NCBI GenBank assembly: GCA_007258455.2
Contig: VDFB02047230.1
Coordinates: forward strand, 154,987,797 to 155,051,796
Length of the DNA: 64,000 nt
Reading direction: 5' to 3'
Source of the DNA: Sequoia sempervirens
Lineage: Eukaryota > Streptophyta > Pinopsida > Cupressales > Cupressaceae
Below are positions 37,401-50,253 of the stretch, piece after piece (positions within the stretch are counted from its first letter, which is position 1; every line of letters starts with the position of its first letter). Position numbers and translations under genes: made by a program. Under the pieces are notes generated by a model. It was not told the origin of the DNA. It worked only from the letters and a program-made list of their open reading frames with translations, and searched no databases.

Positions 37401-38511
37401 ATGATCTTCTTGTGTGGATGGACAAGCCTTTGGGTAACTACTCTATTTCTTTAGCTGTCTCTCTGATGTCCCTTTCTCAAGCCTCCCCTCCTTTCTGGTC
37501 TAAAGTGTGGATAAAACACTTGACTCCTAAACTCAACATTTTCTTCTAGATTCAACTTCAAAATAAGGTGCTCATGGTGGATAATATTTGCAAATGGGGA
37601 TTGCAAATCCCCAACAGATGTTACCTTTGCAAGAGTGAGGTGGAGCCAGTAAACCATTTGTTTCTCCACTTTCCATTTGTTGCTACAATTTGGGGAAAAT
37701 TTCTAGCTCTTTGGAATATATCTTGGGTGTTCCCCCTGTCTATTGAAGATTTCTTCTCACAATGGAAAGCCCCATCTCAAAATCCTTTCGTTCGAAGGTT
37801 ATGGGATTTTATTTTCCATTTTGTAGCATGGGAAGTGTGGAAAGAACATAATAATAGACTATTCAGGGATAAGGAGATGTCAGAGACTAATGTTTTTGAA
37901 AAAAATAGGCTAATAAAGGAAAACTTCAATATTATTCCCCAAAAATATTTTAATCTTGAGGTGGTGGTGTGCACTCCCTATGATCTAATGATAGCCAAGG
38001 AATGGAATATCAAAATGGATGTGTCTAAGGCATCCAAGCCAGCTAAGAAAGACAAGGAGGGTGTGTGTTGGACCTTTCCACCAAACGGATGGACTAAAGC
38101 CAACTTTGATGGCACTGTGAAGGGCAATACAAGGATGGCAGGAAGTGGTGGTGTGTTAAGGGACTCAAATGGTAACTTTTTGGTGGCTATGGCCATTTCC
38201 CTAGGTTCTCAATCCAACCATGTGGAGGAGGCTATAGGAGCCTTTCAAGTTTTAAAATTAGCACAAAATCTGAATATAAAATATTTATCGTTTGAAGGGG
38301 ACTCCAAAAATATCATTGACTACATCCTAGGTAGGACCCCCCCTCCTAGTCTATTAAGAATTGGATTGAAGACTCCAAATTTATCTTAGATAAGTTCAAA
38401 AAAGTTAAAATATCTCACATCTATAAGGAAGCTAACAGCGTGGTAGATTATTTTGTGAATGAGGGGGTTAAGCAGGGAGGGTTGAACACGTGGCAGAATT
38501 TCAAGGACTAA
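34407..38511 (+). pseudogene. LINE ORF2: endonuclease, reverse transcriptase, RNase H
   Basis: Domains in order: an AP-type endonuclease (MNIMSWNIRGLN, LLIQETKM, VGDFNTP, GSDHFPI) at 34407-35100; reverse transcriptase at 35460-36780 with NKAPSPDGFP, LKLDISKAYNRVDW, GLRQGDPSSP and catalytic FIDDTMLM; a zf-RVT zinc-binding part near 37610-37690 (CYLCKSEVEPVNHLFLH); and a plant-type RNase H at 38080-38511 (WTKANFDGTVKGN, GGVLRD, FEGDSKNII). It would nick target DNA and copy the element RNA in the nucleus. Eight or more stops break it. Most are TAG or TAA where Gln fits, for example in KATG-stop-MVNIQKS, which is usually TGQ.VN..KS. Confidence 0.9.
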
Positions 38512-38519
38512 GGAGCTGA

Positions 38520-39724
38520 AGTAAGGGCCTTATTAGATTATGATGTTACACATGGGAAAGAAGCAAATATTTCTAATGATGAGAGGGAAAAGGGCTAATT
38601 ACATCAAAATCAAGAGATTTGATGGGGTCATGTTAAATAACTTACCTGGCAAGAAAAAGCAACACACTTTGTGGGTTCATTGGAATGGCTGCATAAATTT
38701 GCAACATGATTTTGGCTCTAGTAGAGATTGTAGTGAGGTGCATGCAACTATGGGGGATAGGAAAATAATCGAGCCAAAAAGCTAAGAAATGCACATGAGG
38801 AATGCTAAGGTCTGCAAACAGGGAGCAATGTGGGTTGGCTCCATTCTTGGAAAAACTTCATGGGCCTAATCCTAAGGCCACTGTCTACTTTGAGAAGAAC
38901 TAGAATAATGGAGAAATTATCCTCTTTGGGAAAAAGGTGAAATTGGATGAGAAAATCATAGGAGAGGTGACTAGAATGTTGATTGAGGGCATGCAATTAT
39001 TTTGTGACAGAAGGTTTTCAGACGAGGCAGTAATCAAATTCCCAAAGAAAGAAAAGGAGAAATTGAAACTAGTCAAAGTCTCCAATAGCTATTTTGAAAT
39101 CGACTCCATCAAGGCACTTTGGAGAAAAGTGCTTTGTGTCATTATGGACTACATCACCTTGGATGGGAGATTCACAAGAGTTTATGGTTATCATTTTTAT
39201 CTCCTCAACCACTTTCGCCATAAGGTATAGATTTATTTGCCTCATTATTTGTTCTGTTTGTCGAGCAATAGCCTTAAGGACCACAAGAAAAATCCTAGGA
39301 GAAACCCTATTTTACATTTTGGGCATATTAGGTTGATCTATGAACATTTTCAAAGCCAGTTGGCCTTATCCAAACTGGTTGCCACCTTGGCATCTTAGGA
39401 CCATGATACAGATAGTAGTGGTTCAGGGAATCATTCTAATCCTAACTCGGAGGGAATTGTAGAAGACCCTCCATCCCCTATCCTTTTGGCAAGAAAACCT
39501 AGCTTCGTAAACCCCAACTCACAAAAGATAACCCTGAAAATTACCCTAGTTGCTTGGCCCCTATAAAGAATCTCGCTCTCAAGGGTTCCCCTGCCAAAAA
39601 GTTGGTTTCCTACTCTATGGACTCTCTTGAGGACAAAACTACGGACCCTAAAGCTAGCAAAGACTCTATTTCTACCCTCCCTGCCTCTGACAAAGATGAT
39701 GGAACCAAATTCCCTAGCTCCCTC
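38520..39724 (+). pseudogene. Unknown ORF behind LINE RNase H, 5' part
   Basis: After the RNase H stop, plus-strand frames continue into a different protein. The clearest block (38940-39230) reads VKLDEKIIGEVTRMLIEGM, FSDEAVIKFPKKEKEKL and TLDGRFTRVYGYHFYLLNHF. It is followed by a Pro/Ser-rich linker (DPPSPILLARKPSF) and an open stretch to 39724. The globular block is reminiscent of gag-like or transposon-associated plant proteins, but I cannot name the family. The frame is cut at a codon boundary by the LTR element and resumes at 43449. It could be a third LINE ORF or an older element into which the LINE inserted. Confidence 0.55.
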
Positions 39725-40073
39725 TGTAGTACCCCTCCATTTATGCTTATGTTTTCTGTTGCATGTTTTTATACTGTTAGACTATGGTACTTTGTTTGGA
39801 TATTTTGATCGCTGGTTTTGAGCGACAGTGGATTCACTTTGTGATATGATGATACAATGTATGGTGATTACTGATTTCTGATATGCTTTGATATAGCGTA
39901 GATGTTTTCTTTCAGATGATTATTGCTATGCATATGTTTATGATGGACTAACTATTATTTTAGTTGTCAGTCTGATGTGACATGTATTGGTGTGGAGAAC
40001 GGAATCGCATCACTCGCTTGAGAGTGCCATATGATGTCTGTGATTTTCTCTGCACAGTGTGCCTGTACAATGG

Positions 40074-40075
<2 letters not shown>

Positions 40076-40112
<37 letters not shown>
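40076..40112. repeat. (TA)n microsatellite
   Basis: An uninterrupted TA run of about 18 units lies inside the LTR element. Confidence 0.95.
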
Positions 40113-40115
<3 letters not shown>

Positions 40116-41558
40116 CATGTTATTGGTTTGATTGCAGGATTGCAGGTACATGACACCGACTCCACCTAGTTACTCAGGTCTAAGCATGTCAAGACTCAAT
40201 GAAAATGTTGATTGGGAGGTAGTAGCATGGTTTATCCTAGTTTAGTCTATAACCCGGTCATAGTACATCATCAATTTGGTTTGGAGTCTTCAGAGTCATA
40301 GATTGTCCTGTATGTTTCTATTTGGATTATTTGTTTGAAAAAGAAAATTTGGTTGATTAATAATAGTTTATTATGTTTTAATTTACTATTATTTAAATTA
40401 ATTTTTAAATGTTAAAGAAATTAGTTTTGTATGTTATTTAATAAATTAATTAGTTTGTTTGGTTAAATAAATTGATCTTAGGGATTAAATTTATTTAATT
40501 AAATTAATTAATTAATTAAATTAAAATTGTTTAAATGTGTGTGAATAGATTTAATTTAAAATTGTTCTTATTTTAGGAAATGGCATATTTTAATTATCAA
40601 ATAAATATGCAATTGAAAATTGAAATTTTAAAAATAAATAAAATGCATGCAATCTTAAAAGGCAAGATTGTCGAGAAGTGGTTGAGGATATTTTGTTCTT
40701 CTCAACAAGTGTACCAGTTGCATTTATGGTTATGGTTGAGGTTGTTCACGGATATTATTTTTGGATCTGGAAAAACACAGAGGTTATGCTATTCTTCATG
40801 GGAAGATTTTTGAGCTCTGTTAAAATTATGTTTTATGTTTTTTTTTTCTTGTTATTGTGGTATATTGGTGGAAGCTTTCTGGTTTTGGAATATTGGAATT
40901 TGGTGAACGTGATCAGTTTTGGAAGCTACAGGAAAAGCTGTTCTTCACCAGACATAATTTTGAAGCTTCAGGGAAACAGGTATTTCCCTTGTATTTTATA
41001 TTTTATCTAATGTTGATAAGAAGTTTGTGAAAAGAAATTTCATTTAATAAATTTTTGTTCCTCACGGTAAATGTTTTGTAGATAAAATAGTTGTTCTCTG
41101 TTAAAAAGTTTTCTACAGACCCTGTTATTTCTTTGTTGAATTTTTTTTGTAGGGAACAGTTGTTTTAAGATTTGAAAAAGGAAATCATTTATATGGGAAA
41201 CAGAAATTTAAACCTCTGGGGTAAATTAGGTTTTGAATGGAAATATTGTGCGTGTTCTTTTAAAACCCTAAAGAAATTTGATAGTTTCCCTGATATCCCT
41301 ATTGAAACCTATACAAAAATTATTTTATTCTCAGTTATAAAACCCTGTTGGAATTTTATATATATATACATTTGTATTTGTATTTAAACTCATATATCAT
41401 TTGGATTGTGAAAGTTTTTAATTCATAAACATATGAATTTTCTTCAGAAATCGCAGTACAAAAATTGTTAATGTATTTTATTTTATTTTTAAATTTTAAA
41501 TCACATTTTTATTGAATGATCGTCCTACGATGAAAGTTAAAAAATAATATAGTGAATT

Positions 41559-41680
41559 GGGGAGGGCCGAAACCCTCCCCATCCCTTGCTTTGGTGGGTG
41601 TAGCCACCATGGCTGTGCACAACAGCCACCATGGCTGCTAGGCACAACCCTGGTGCAGACAGCGTCCTCCCAAAGGGAGG
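41559..41680. other. GC-rich hairpin island inside the LTR element
   Basis: In otherwise very AT-rich DNA this block holds two perfect short hairpins. One is 'ggggaggg' with 'ccctcccc' (41559-41566 and 41573-41580, 6-nt loop). The other is 'cctccc' with 'gggagg' (41666-41671 and 41675-41680, 3-nt loop). Between them 'agccaccatggct' occurs twice (41602-41614 and 41624-41636). The role is unknown; it may form structure in the element RNA. Confidence 0.7.
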
Positions 41681-41814
41681 CCGCGGTTGGAGTGTCAGCT
41701 GTATAAAGTTTAAGTTTTTATTTAAAATTTCATTTAACATTTATAAATTGTAAAATTTGCGTTTTATGTTTAAAAATCCAATTTTTAATATAAAGTTTTA
41801 TTATATATATAATT

Positions 41815-41837
41815 TATATATATATATATATATATAT
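41815..41837. repeat. (TA)n microsatellite
   Basis: A second TA run lies within the LTR element, close to a shorter run at 41801-41810. Confidence 0.9.
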
Positions 41838-43448
41838 GAATATGAGTATATATATATTTGTAAGAATAAATAAATAAAATTATATATTTATAATTATATT
41901 TATTAAGTTAGGAAAAATGATTTTGGTATTTTTAAATTATAATGCATGTGAAATTTAAGATTGAGAAAATATAAAATATATTATTATGTGAATTTGAGAA
42001 AATCAAGAGAACAGATTAAATGAAACAATTATTTTTATTGTTTTCAAAATAGATCTTTTAATTAAGTTGATTTATTTCTTGTTATTTTGACTGAATTGAA
42101 AGGATTTAGTAAATCCAAATGATAGTTTACTATTGAGCTTTAATTTGCTTTAACTAGTATTTTTTCTTTTATTGGTCAATTTGGGAATGTCATAGATGTT
42201 CAAGTCTTCCAGACCAATTGTAAAAGTGGGGATTGCAATTGTTAAAGTTAAATTCTTGAGATAGCTAAGGTTGTGTACATGGTATTTGCGTGGTGTTTAG
42301 ACACCTGATTTTATGAACATAGTTATTGTTATTTGTTTTGAAAAGTGTAGAATTTTGTGTTGTATTTCTATACACCTTGTAAACCTTGGTTAGGGAAACT
42401 TAGTATACCTATGTTATGTTTAGGGGAGTGGCTTTGTGTAAGGGCCGACACACAAAGTGGTGTCAGGGTAACTTACAAAGAGTTAGTAATTCAGTGATAA
42501 CTAAATAACACAATAGTTAGAATTAAAAAAATTTAACAAGATTATTATGCCTCACTTATAGACTCTTGAGCTAGTTCAGTCTTGAGTATAAGATGAGAAG
42601 GCCTGGAATGGCTAATTGATGTCTTCTTTCTTCAAAAGACATTCGATTCCGCAATGGTTTGCAATGGGGTCAGGTTTCGTAAGAGGTTACCAGGGTAACC
42701 CAAGTTGGAGGCTGAAACCTAGGAACAAACACCAGGGTAACCTTTGCAACATTGTGATGACACTCCACCTAAAATAATAGTCTACCTTGTGTACTTAGTA
42801 CATTCGATTGTCTAAAATCTGGAAGCAATGTAACCATCAGTTAGTTATGTACTTGTGTCTAGGGATAATAGGTTATGTCTAGGTAACCATATTACTATCT
42901 CCTAGGACGAGGGGTGGACCTACAAGTACCACATGGTTGGGTGGAATGTGCACCTTACTCCGTTGGGTCCCTAGATTATGATCATGGCAACGAGAGCTTC
43001 ATGGATGGAGAGCTCGTACATGATACGTATGTACTTTCTTTATTGCATTATTGTAAAACTTGTATTGTAAAACCATCCCTTAATTGTATATGAGGTGAAC
43101 ATTTGTAAATTGTAATTGTAACTACTATTTGATCTACCTCATCTTATGAATGAGTATTGTAATGTCTTATCAAATGTAATGTAAGAAACAAGTTTGTAAT
43201 TTATGTTATCTTGAATGGAATTTCAAATGTTATGCAATGTTTATTTTTAAGTTTATGATTAATTAATTATGTGCAATGCAAAATACTAAAGTCGTCTATG
43301 GAAACTCAAGTAGTGTAACATTGTGTAACTTAATGAATGTAGGAAACTAATTAACTTAATATTATTACTTTAAAAAAATTATTATTATTACACCTTTATA
43401 CACAATTGCAGCATTCCTTAGGTTATTATGATGGGGCATTACACCCTC

Positions 43449-44036
43449 AACCCAGATGATATCAACCTCAATCTAGACCAGGATTAGTCTGGAGATATCC
43501 TAGCCTCTGCTAGAAGTGGCATTGCTGATATTTTCAGGGTTATGAACTGGGCCTATCAAAAATCAATGATCTTAATCTCAAAAATAGGGTTCTAAACAGT
43601 AAGTTTGAGGAACTAGAACTGAAATTGTCATCTCTAAATACTGAGGAAGGAGTACAGAAAGAAAAAAATAAAGGGACTAAAGCTAATGATATTGAGGGAA
43701 AGTATAAGACTTTGGAAGTTGAAATTGTTATAATAAAAAATAATATGAAATTTTTTGTGGAACAAAACCATAGAATGGGAAGACACAACACCATTATCAT
43801 TAATGCTATGTCGGAAAAGCTGGAAAAGTCTCAACAGGGCTCATTGTTTGTTGACTTGGAAGAGGATAAAGATAAAAGCAAGGATAAGGACCTGGGAATA
43901 TTGAAGAGGATCTGTGCCAACCTTAAGAGGAAAGCACCTCCTCCTCCCCAGATGGTCCAAATCTTAAAGAGGGGGGTCCAAGAGATGAACAGCATGGGAG
44001 CTGAGACAGCAGAAATTTTAAAGTCCCAAGTTTAGT
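43449..44036 (+). pseudogene. Unknown ORF behind LINE RNase H, 3' coiled-coil part
   Basis: This is the continuation of the ORF cut at 39724. The first codons (LNPDDINLNLDQD) are in frame with the left part once the LTR element is removed. After a TAG (likely a former Gln) and one frameshift near 43558, it becomes a coiled coil. That part includes LKNRVLNSKFEELELKLSSL and, at 43625-44036, a 136-residue open frame with KYKTLEVEIVIIKNNMKFF and an acidic/lysine tail (DLEEDKDKSKDKD). It ends at 44036, followed by what looks like a LINE 3' untranslated region. The function is unknown. Confidence 0.55.
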
Positions 44037-44239
44037 TGTTGTTGGTTTTTTGTTTGGTCTTTTTGGGGGTCTCTTTTGTGGCCTTTGCTAGCCTTTTCTT
44101 GGTGGTTGCTGCTTTGTTATGATGATATTCTCACTGCAGCCTCTCTATTTCTAGATACTTTGATGCTTTATTTCTTTTTTTTGTAAACTATATGGTTTCG
44201 AGTCCCTATAAAACCTATTTTTTCCTCTTTCAAAAACAA

Positions 44240-45850
44240 TTGACATATATTAATAATTTCAAAGAAGATATGAATAAAATTCTCACAATTTTTTTTTAAT
44301 TTCGAGAGTTAAATTAATTTTATTTTACTAAGTCTTTAAAATTTATCATAAATTGATTAAATCTTAATCTCATTTTAATGTTTTTAATATAATAATAATA
44401 ATTAACTTTTTAATTTTTAATATTTTCTCCCTATTTTAGTTATTTTGCCAATTTTATTATATTTTTTTAATTTTAAAAATATATAATAGACTGGAACATA
44501 GATGAAAAAATTATTAAATATCTTCCAAATATTTATACTGGTAAAATGAGTCCTCTCACTTCATAATTATTATTAATATTATTATTTTTACAAATGTAGA
44601 AGTGGTATATTCATTGTTTACAACTCCTATGATTTCTACACAAACATTAATTTTAATATTATGATGTTCACAGATGAGTTGTTCATATAGTCGACTATAC
44701 ATCCAATGATAGGTTTTGATGGCACCATTGCATAAATGTGCCAATGTAAAATCATAAGTGATGACCAAGTAAATACCACCTTGAAAATAATGTAGCCTCT
44801 TCCCTTATTAATAATAGACATAGAAATTTAGTCATAACATATATATATATATATATATAATTTTAGTACTAGCCTAAACAATAACCAATTGCACTACAAT
44901 AATGAAATTTCTAGCAAGCTACTTGTTGTTACTACTGATTATAATTTATTATCACATTCATTTTCTCTTTTGTGGGAGTAATTTTATGTTGGTATCCACA
45001 ATAATAAATATTATAATTTGTGTAGTTTTTATTTAATGGTCAAATGGTATATTTCTTAAGTAGGAAGTCTTAGTCAATACTATCCCATATAATACCTAAT
45101 GAATTAGAAAATTTTAATTTTTAGGTTTGTTTTTCTTATTGTATGGGTATGGGCATGTGATCAAATGATATGTTGTTCCAATATTTGTTGTTGATGTTTC
45201 TTGAACCAATCTCAATGATATATAAGTGAGCCACCTAAAAACCATAACAAACTAATAAAATATGTATTCAAACATTTATTGTGTTATTTTGATAATATGT
45301 TCTCATAGTTGAAATCAACTTATGTTCGCTAAAATTCCTTATAATGAGAAATTTATTTCAATAGTTTCAGCAATTGGTCTTATGTTAATCAAGCTTTAGG
45401 TGATTTTGTTGCATTGTCAACCTAGAGAATTACATTAAGGCTTTACTTAGTGGATCATCACAGTCATCTATCTTCTTCTTAGGCATTCGAAATGAACCAT
45501 CAAGCTTATCTTTCCACACACCATCTTAATACATGTTTAGATCAACAAACACCCTATTTTATTACATGGAAATTTACTACCAAAACTAATCACTCTGAAA
45601 ACCCAGCTCCAATGACCCCTTTTCATTTGTGTCATCTTGTTTAGAGATCAACACAAGTATTCTCGCACCCAACCTTGTGTAGAAATGAACACTGTTACTT
45701 TTTAGAACCCAAATCATTGTCTTGGAAATTGCTCCCCCTAGGCACTAGCCCATGGCCAGTTGGACCTGGGTGGTATATTTCTTTGTTATATATTCATCTA
45801 CAAAATTAGTTGTTTGATGTAGATGGAAAAAAAAAAGGAAAATAGTCACC
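44240..45850. other. Gene-free AT-rich stretch
   Basis: It has poly-A/T-rich sequence and a (TA)n run at 44839-44859. No coding or element ends were recognised. Confidence 0.4.
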
Positions 45851-45856
45851 GAACCA

Positions 45857-46616
45857 TTCAACTCAACATAAGCTACATGGGGTTGACATCTTAAAATTTT
45901 GTCTCGGGTAAATCCATACTATCAAGGGATAAATTGAAAAAGGAGTTATAAGTTGCAAAATATGATATTATAATAAAATCTAAAATTATACAAAAAATTC
46001 ATCAAATATGAAATAAATAAGATGAAGATTACACTATGGGCAACACACAAAATAAATTGTCAAGTGAGAGATTTGCAATTTGAATGGAGGACTCAATATA
46101 TGATATCACCATATGTTTGCTGCAAAGATGTCACTTTAGAATGTCAGAGACCAAAGAAGACCAAATAGTACTATATGCCATTTAGCAATCCAATAGTGAT
46201 GGTTTTTGTTCATGAAAAAAATATGAATTGAGAGTATTGGTACGTGGAAACATTTTTGGATAGTAGGGATTCGATAGATCAAAATAGTAGGCATTTTAGT
46301 GATATCCCAATTTGTCTTGTCCATTAATTTGGAGGGGAAGTATTTGTAAGGTTTCAAATTAAGGGAAGGTGGAATTTTTTTAATAATGAGTTTAGTAGAC
46401 TGCATAATGCATTTGAATAGTAGGATCCATGATTATGGAAACTTAATGCTAAATCTATAATTCACATGAGTTTTAATGAAGCTCTGGGAAAGTGTCTACA
46501 AATACCTGTGCCATGAGTTGACTCTAGTAATGTTTTTACAAATTTTGTACATATCTTTATTTATTTTCCATTCATTTTAGATTTATATTTTTACCTTTTC
46601 CCATACAAGCTCATTT
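45857..46616. repeat. Dispersed repeat A, copy 2
   Basis: Same orientation as 44-1290. It lacks both the SINE and the foldback MITE of copy 1 and so shows both empty sites. Its right part stops abruptly at 46616, where an LTR-like sequence begins. Confidence 0.75.
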
Positions 46617-46977
46617 TGTAATAATATTATTAAAAATATGGGAAGAGACAAATGAAGTTGTAAATAATACAACACAAAATAATACGTGCCTTTTTTTTCA
46701 TTCAATACATATTACATATATATATGAGGATGTCTCCTCTATTCTAGGATATTAGCTCAACTGAAATATTTTCCAAGCCTATTATAATAACAATACGTTA
46801 ATAATATTGTTATGCTAACTATATGCTAATTCTAATATATGAGTTGTTTATGACAACTCATTTACATCCTCACACTAATATAATATTATAAATATTACAT
46901 TTACACATAATAATTACTACCACAATGTGAAGCACTAATGATGTTTCCTAATATTCCCCCAGGGCTTAGTGTGAACA
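46617..46977 (-). mobile_element. Copia-like LTR on minus strand
   Basis: Read on the minus strand it begins 'tgttcacactaagccctggg' and ends 'attattaca', giving TG...CA. 'catatatatatgtaatatg' is a possible TATA region, and a T-rich end follows. The overall form (about 360 bp, the 'ggaatattagga' start) is like plant copia LTRs. The flanks ('cattt', 'tggca') do not form a target duplication, so it may be one LTR of a truncated element rather than a clean solo LTR. Confidence 0.4.
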
Positions 46978-48889
46978 TGGCAGAAAAACATTCACACTCC
47001 TCTACAGTATGATCACCCCTGTGACATGTCCAACTATGTGACACATGACCTTGATCTAGAAGAAAGGCTTTCTCCTTCCATGGTTTTAAATAGGCTTACC
47101 ACAAATCTTGACATGACAGGAACCCATCAACTATCCACCTCGTGTGGTTTTCTCGAACCTCCCCCAAATCCTTTCAAGATCCTTGAATTGACTTACTTTG
47201 GTGCTTTTGTTCACTACTATGCTTCTACATCAGGGAAATATATAGGAATCAACATACATATCATAAATATGAAAAACTCACACTGAAAAAGTTTTCACAT
47301 TATAGTCCATAAGAACACAATGTTCTTAATTGTAGTCACTGCTATCAATCACTGCCACTCAATCTCGAATAGCATAGATAACTGCCACTACCCCTAGAAG
47401 CTACCCTTGACTTTAGTTGTTTTGGCACATAATGGGAATGGAACATTGGTTAGTTTTCTCACCCACAATGTGAAATTCCATTTATTCACAAACCAGGAAC
47501 ACTTAAAAGCGAATCATATCATACTGCATACTACTATCCAGATCTTGTTTTCTGCATCGTGTTACACATGATCACCATAATTTCCAATGAATTTATTCAC
47601 TGACCAATCATCTTCCAATGAAGTATGATAGTTAAAGGATCTCTGCAGTTATCTGCCATTCTATACAATTGCTTTTCCAACATCCACCACACAAAGCAAC
47701 AAGTACACACCACATCAATAAATCTACAAGTCCCATGACAAGAACATTGCAAATAGGTACTCACCACACTGCACACAACATTAAACACACCAAAAAATTC
47801 CACAATAGCTCTATGCGGCCCCATCGTTGGTGACTAATGAGAGGTCACTAATTGACCTCCAACCTCCTATGCCTCTGTTGTCCAATTAATTTGCTACTTA
47901 CTTAGCAAATTCGAATTTGAAGCTTAATTTTAGAAATGCCCCCTTAATATGGATGTTGCATACAAACAATAATGCATCCAGTTACAATTAAAGAAATTTT
48001 ATCTTTTATAATTTTTATTTTGACACAAAAAATTGAATGACTCATGAAATGAACCCTATTCTAAAATAATGATACACCTTGAATTTGAAAACATACTATA
48101 TTTTTAATAGACTTTTAGACTATGACAAAAATAACAATCTGCCATTATAAAACATCCCTTCATTAAAAGCTATCATAAGATGTAGACTCTAAAAACCACT
48201 CTAAATGATCAACTCAACTCAAATATTTAATTTCTAATATATAAATAAAAGCTAATTAAATTAATAGCTTGACACCTATGCATTGAAGATGGACTAATGG
48301 AAAATCCTATAGAAATATTTAAGGGAAAGGCATACAAGAATCCACAAGTCTAAAAAAAAGAATTCACGACTTAGATGTTTGTGGCTTATCAAACCAACTC
48401 ACCACACTTTTGTAATAAAAAAAGGAGGATATGTGATCGTGGAATCTCAAGAATGTTGTCTCCCACTATCATGGGGTTTTCAATGACTTATACCAAATCT
48501 TCACAAGCATTCCGATCACACCAAATTTGCTTTGATTGCTCGAATTGGTGTATGATCTTTCTCTAGAACTCACTTAATGCCAAACATAGGTGAATGGCTT
48601 AACATTCTCCTTTTTTATCAAAATAGGCTCAATAATAAGCTCAAAGGATCCCTTTAACATGCTGAGAAGAGGCAACTAATGATTCGATCAACTTGATTAG
48701 ACTTTATTGTCTATGAATGAGATGCCAATTGAATGTAAAGCATTTCATACAACCAAATCATTAAACTCTTTCAAAAATATGAATTATCTATCTTGGTGGA
48801 TGTCTTTCACTAATACATTGTTCCAATATTATTTTTGTTATAGTTTATTGCATTCAAAAATGAGTTATCACGTCAAAAATTATAGCCAT
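46978..48889. other. Gene-free stretch
   Basis: Short frames exist on both strands (for example 47026-47286 plus and 47597-47824 minus), but none resembles a known family. If the neighbouring LTR belongs to a minus-strand element, its decayed interior could lie here. Confidence 0.35.
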
Positions 48890-49189
48890 GTAGAATTAGT
48901 TTTTTATCTTCAAAATATATCGTCGAACCATTTTTGGGTTGATTAGTTTTTTTATGTTGTTAAAAGACAACTGACATCCATTATATGCTTTTCATGTTTT
49001 TATATTTCTATGTTGAACCAAACCATTGTTGTTTCTTTCTCTAATTTTTTTTGTTATTGGAACTCCTATAAAGATCTATGTTTCATTTCATATGGTTAAA
49101 TTAATTCTATTTTTCTATTCGTCATCCAAATTTTATCTAATTTGCATTATACATATTTTTTTTACAATTATTTTGAGATGGCTCAATAT

Positions 49190-50253
49190 TATCAATTTAG
49201 TTGTTTTAATCTAGGTACCAACAATATATTATTTTCCATGGATAAAACTAGATAGCGTCCATTTTCTCAACATGCTTTCTTCAATTTCACATCAATGCTT
49301 TCACAAGATGACATAAAGTTCTAAAAATCTATTCTCCTCTAATGACGACTATTAGCCAGATTTTGCTCCTAATACATAATTGAACAATGAAGAAGTGGTC
49401 ATTGAAAAGATAGTTTCAATTAGTGAAGTAGAAGTCACAGAGAATAAGTTTCATGTACCTTCTCAAGAAAAAAGTAGAGTTCATTGGAGCATTACAAACA
49501 CAATGGAAGTGAATTGAGAGAGAAACACAATCAAGTTGTGGCGTAATGAGAAAATTATTAAATTTCAATGAAAAGTGGAAAATTATTCAAGAAGATTGCT
49601 TTGCTCATGGTGTTCATCACACAACCAGCTAATTTCAAGATTGTTGGAAGCATATTCAACTTGATTACAAAAGAATTAGAGACTATGAACATAATATTCC
49701 ATATGGGCATGATAGTTATTGGAATATGACAATTCAAGAAAGGGTTGATAAGAAACTTCCTATAAATTTCATTCTTGAACTTTCTAATGCAATGGGGACC
49801 ACATTTGGTAAAGATCAAGCCATCAATTTGTGAAATATCACTATTGACTCTTTTGATACAAGCTATGCATGTGATGAGAACAATATTCAAAATGAAGATG
49901 AACCATTGCATGAATGTGAAACACAAAATATGGAAATTCATGACCAATCTAAACGTGGTAGTGAAAGGGACAAGCAATGCACGAGGAAAAAATAAAAATC
50001 AATTTCCAATGCAATAGGCATGAAGGATGTTATTGTTGACAACAATAGGTTGTTAATTTCTACTTTACAAATAGATGAGGAGGGACGCATGATATGCCAT
50101 GAACAATGCATGAACAAGAATGATTTGTATGAAAAAAGGTTATTAAAAGTTGAAGAGCAGAAAATTAATGTCCAAATGAGCATTGTTTCAACACTAAACA
50201 ATATTGGTCAAAAAATGTTAAAAATCAACCAATCATTTACAAAAGAAGATTGA
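49190..50253 (+). pseudogene. Harbinger ORF1 (copy B)
   Basis: The stretch 49650-49850 reads DYEHNIPYGHDSYWNMTIQERVDKK and is a better preserved form of the SANT-like domain seen in copy A. After a stop, 50020-50253 is open and reads MKDVIVDNNRLLISTLQ to MLKINQSFTKED, the helical C-terminus. Earlier parts (CFNLGTNNILFSMDK near 49200) are broken by shifts. The longer preserved frames suggest that copy B decayed less than copy A in ORF1. Confidence 0.6.

Larger units (their letters stand above)
39725..43443 (+). mobile_element. 3.7-kb solo LTR or LTR-like element with 5-bp target duplication
   Basis: The element begins 'tgtagtacccc' and ends 'ggggcattaca', giving inverted TG...CA tips. It is flanked on both sides by 'ccctc' (39720-39724 and 43444-43448). 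Removing it with one target copy rejoins the surrounding reading frame, so the ends are secure. Inside there is no gag or pol and no internal pair of long direct repeats, so a very long solo LTR is the simplest reading; a coding-free large retroelement is the alternative. It contains two TA runs and a GC-rich hairpin island at 41559-41680. Confidence 0.85.
34110..44240 (+). mobile_element. L1-type LINE with extra 3' ORF, split by an LTR element
   Basis: A non-LTR retrotransposon with endonuclease, reverse transcriptase, zinc-finger and RNase H domains (34407-38511) is preceded by the tail of ORF1 (about 34130-34400; GVVTRTRAKVDCGATKYS). It is followed by another ORF that is cut at 39724 by a 3.7 kb LTR element and resumes at 43449. 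The 3' end near 44150-44230 ('tttcgagtccctataaaacc') resembles plant LINE 3' untranslated regions. Whether the third ORF is truly part of the LINE is open. No flanking target duplication was identified. Confidence 0.7.

Noticed and set aside
46617..46977. Clean solo LTR insertion into repeat A copy 2
   Set aside because: The flanking five bases differ and repeat A does not resume after it, so a simple insertion is not supported.
47026..48566. Short frames at 47026-47286, 47597-47824 and 48375-48566 as host genes
   Set aside because: No conserved motif, no splice context and no agreement between neighbouring frames.
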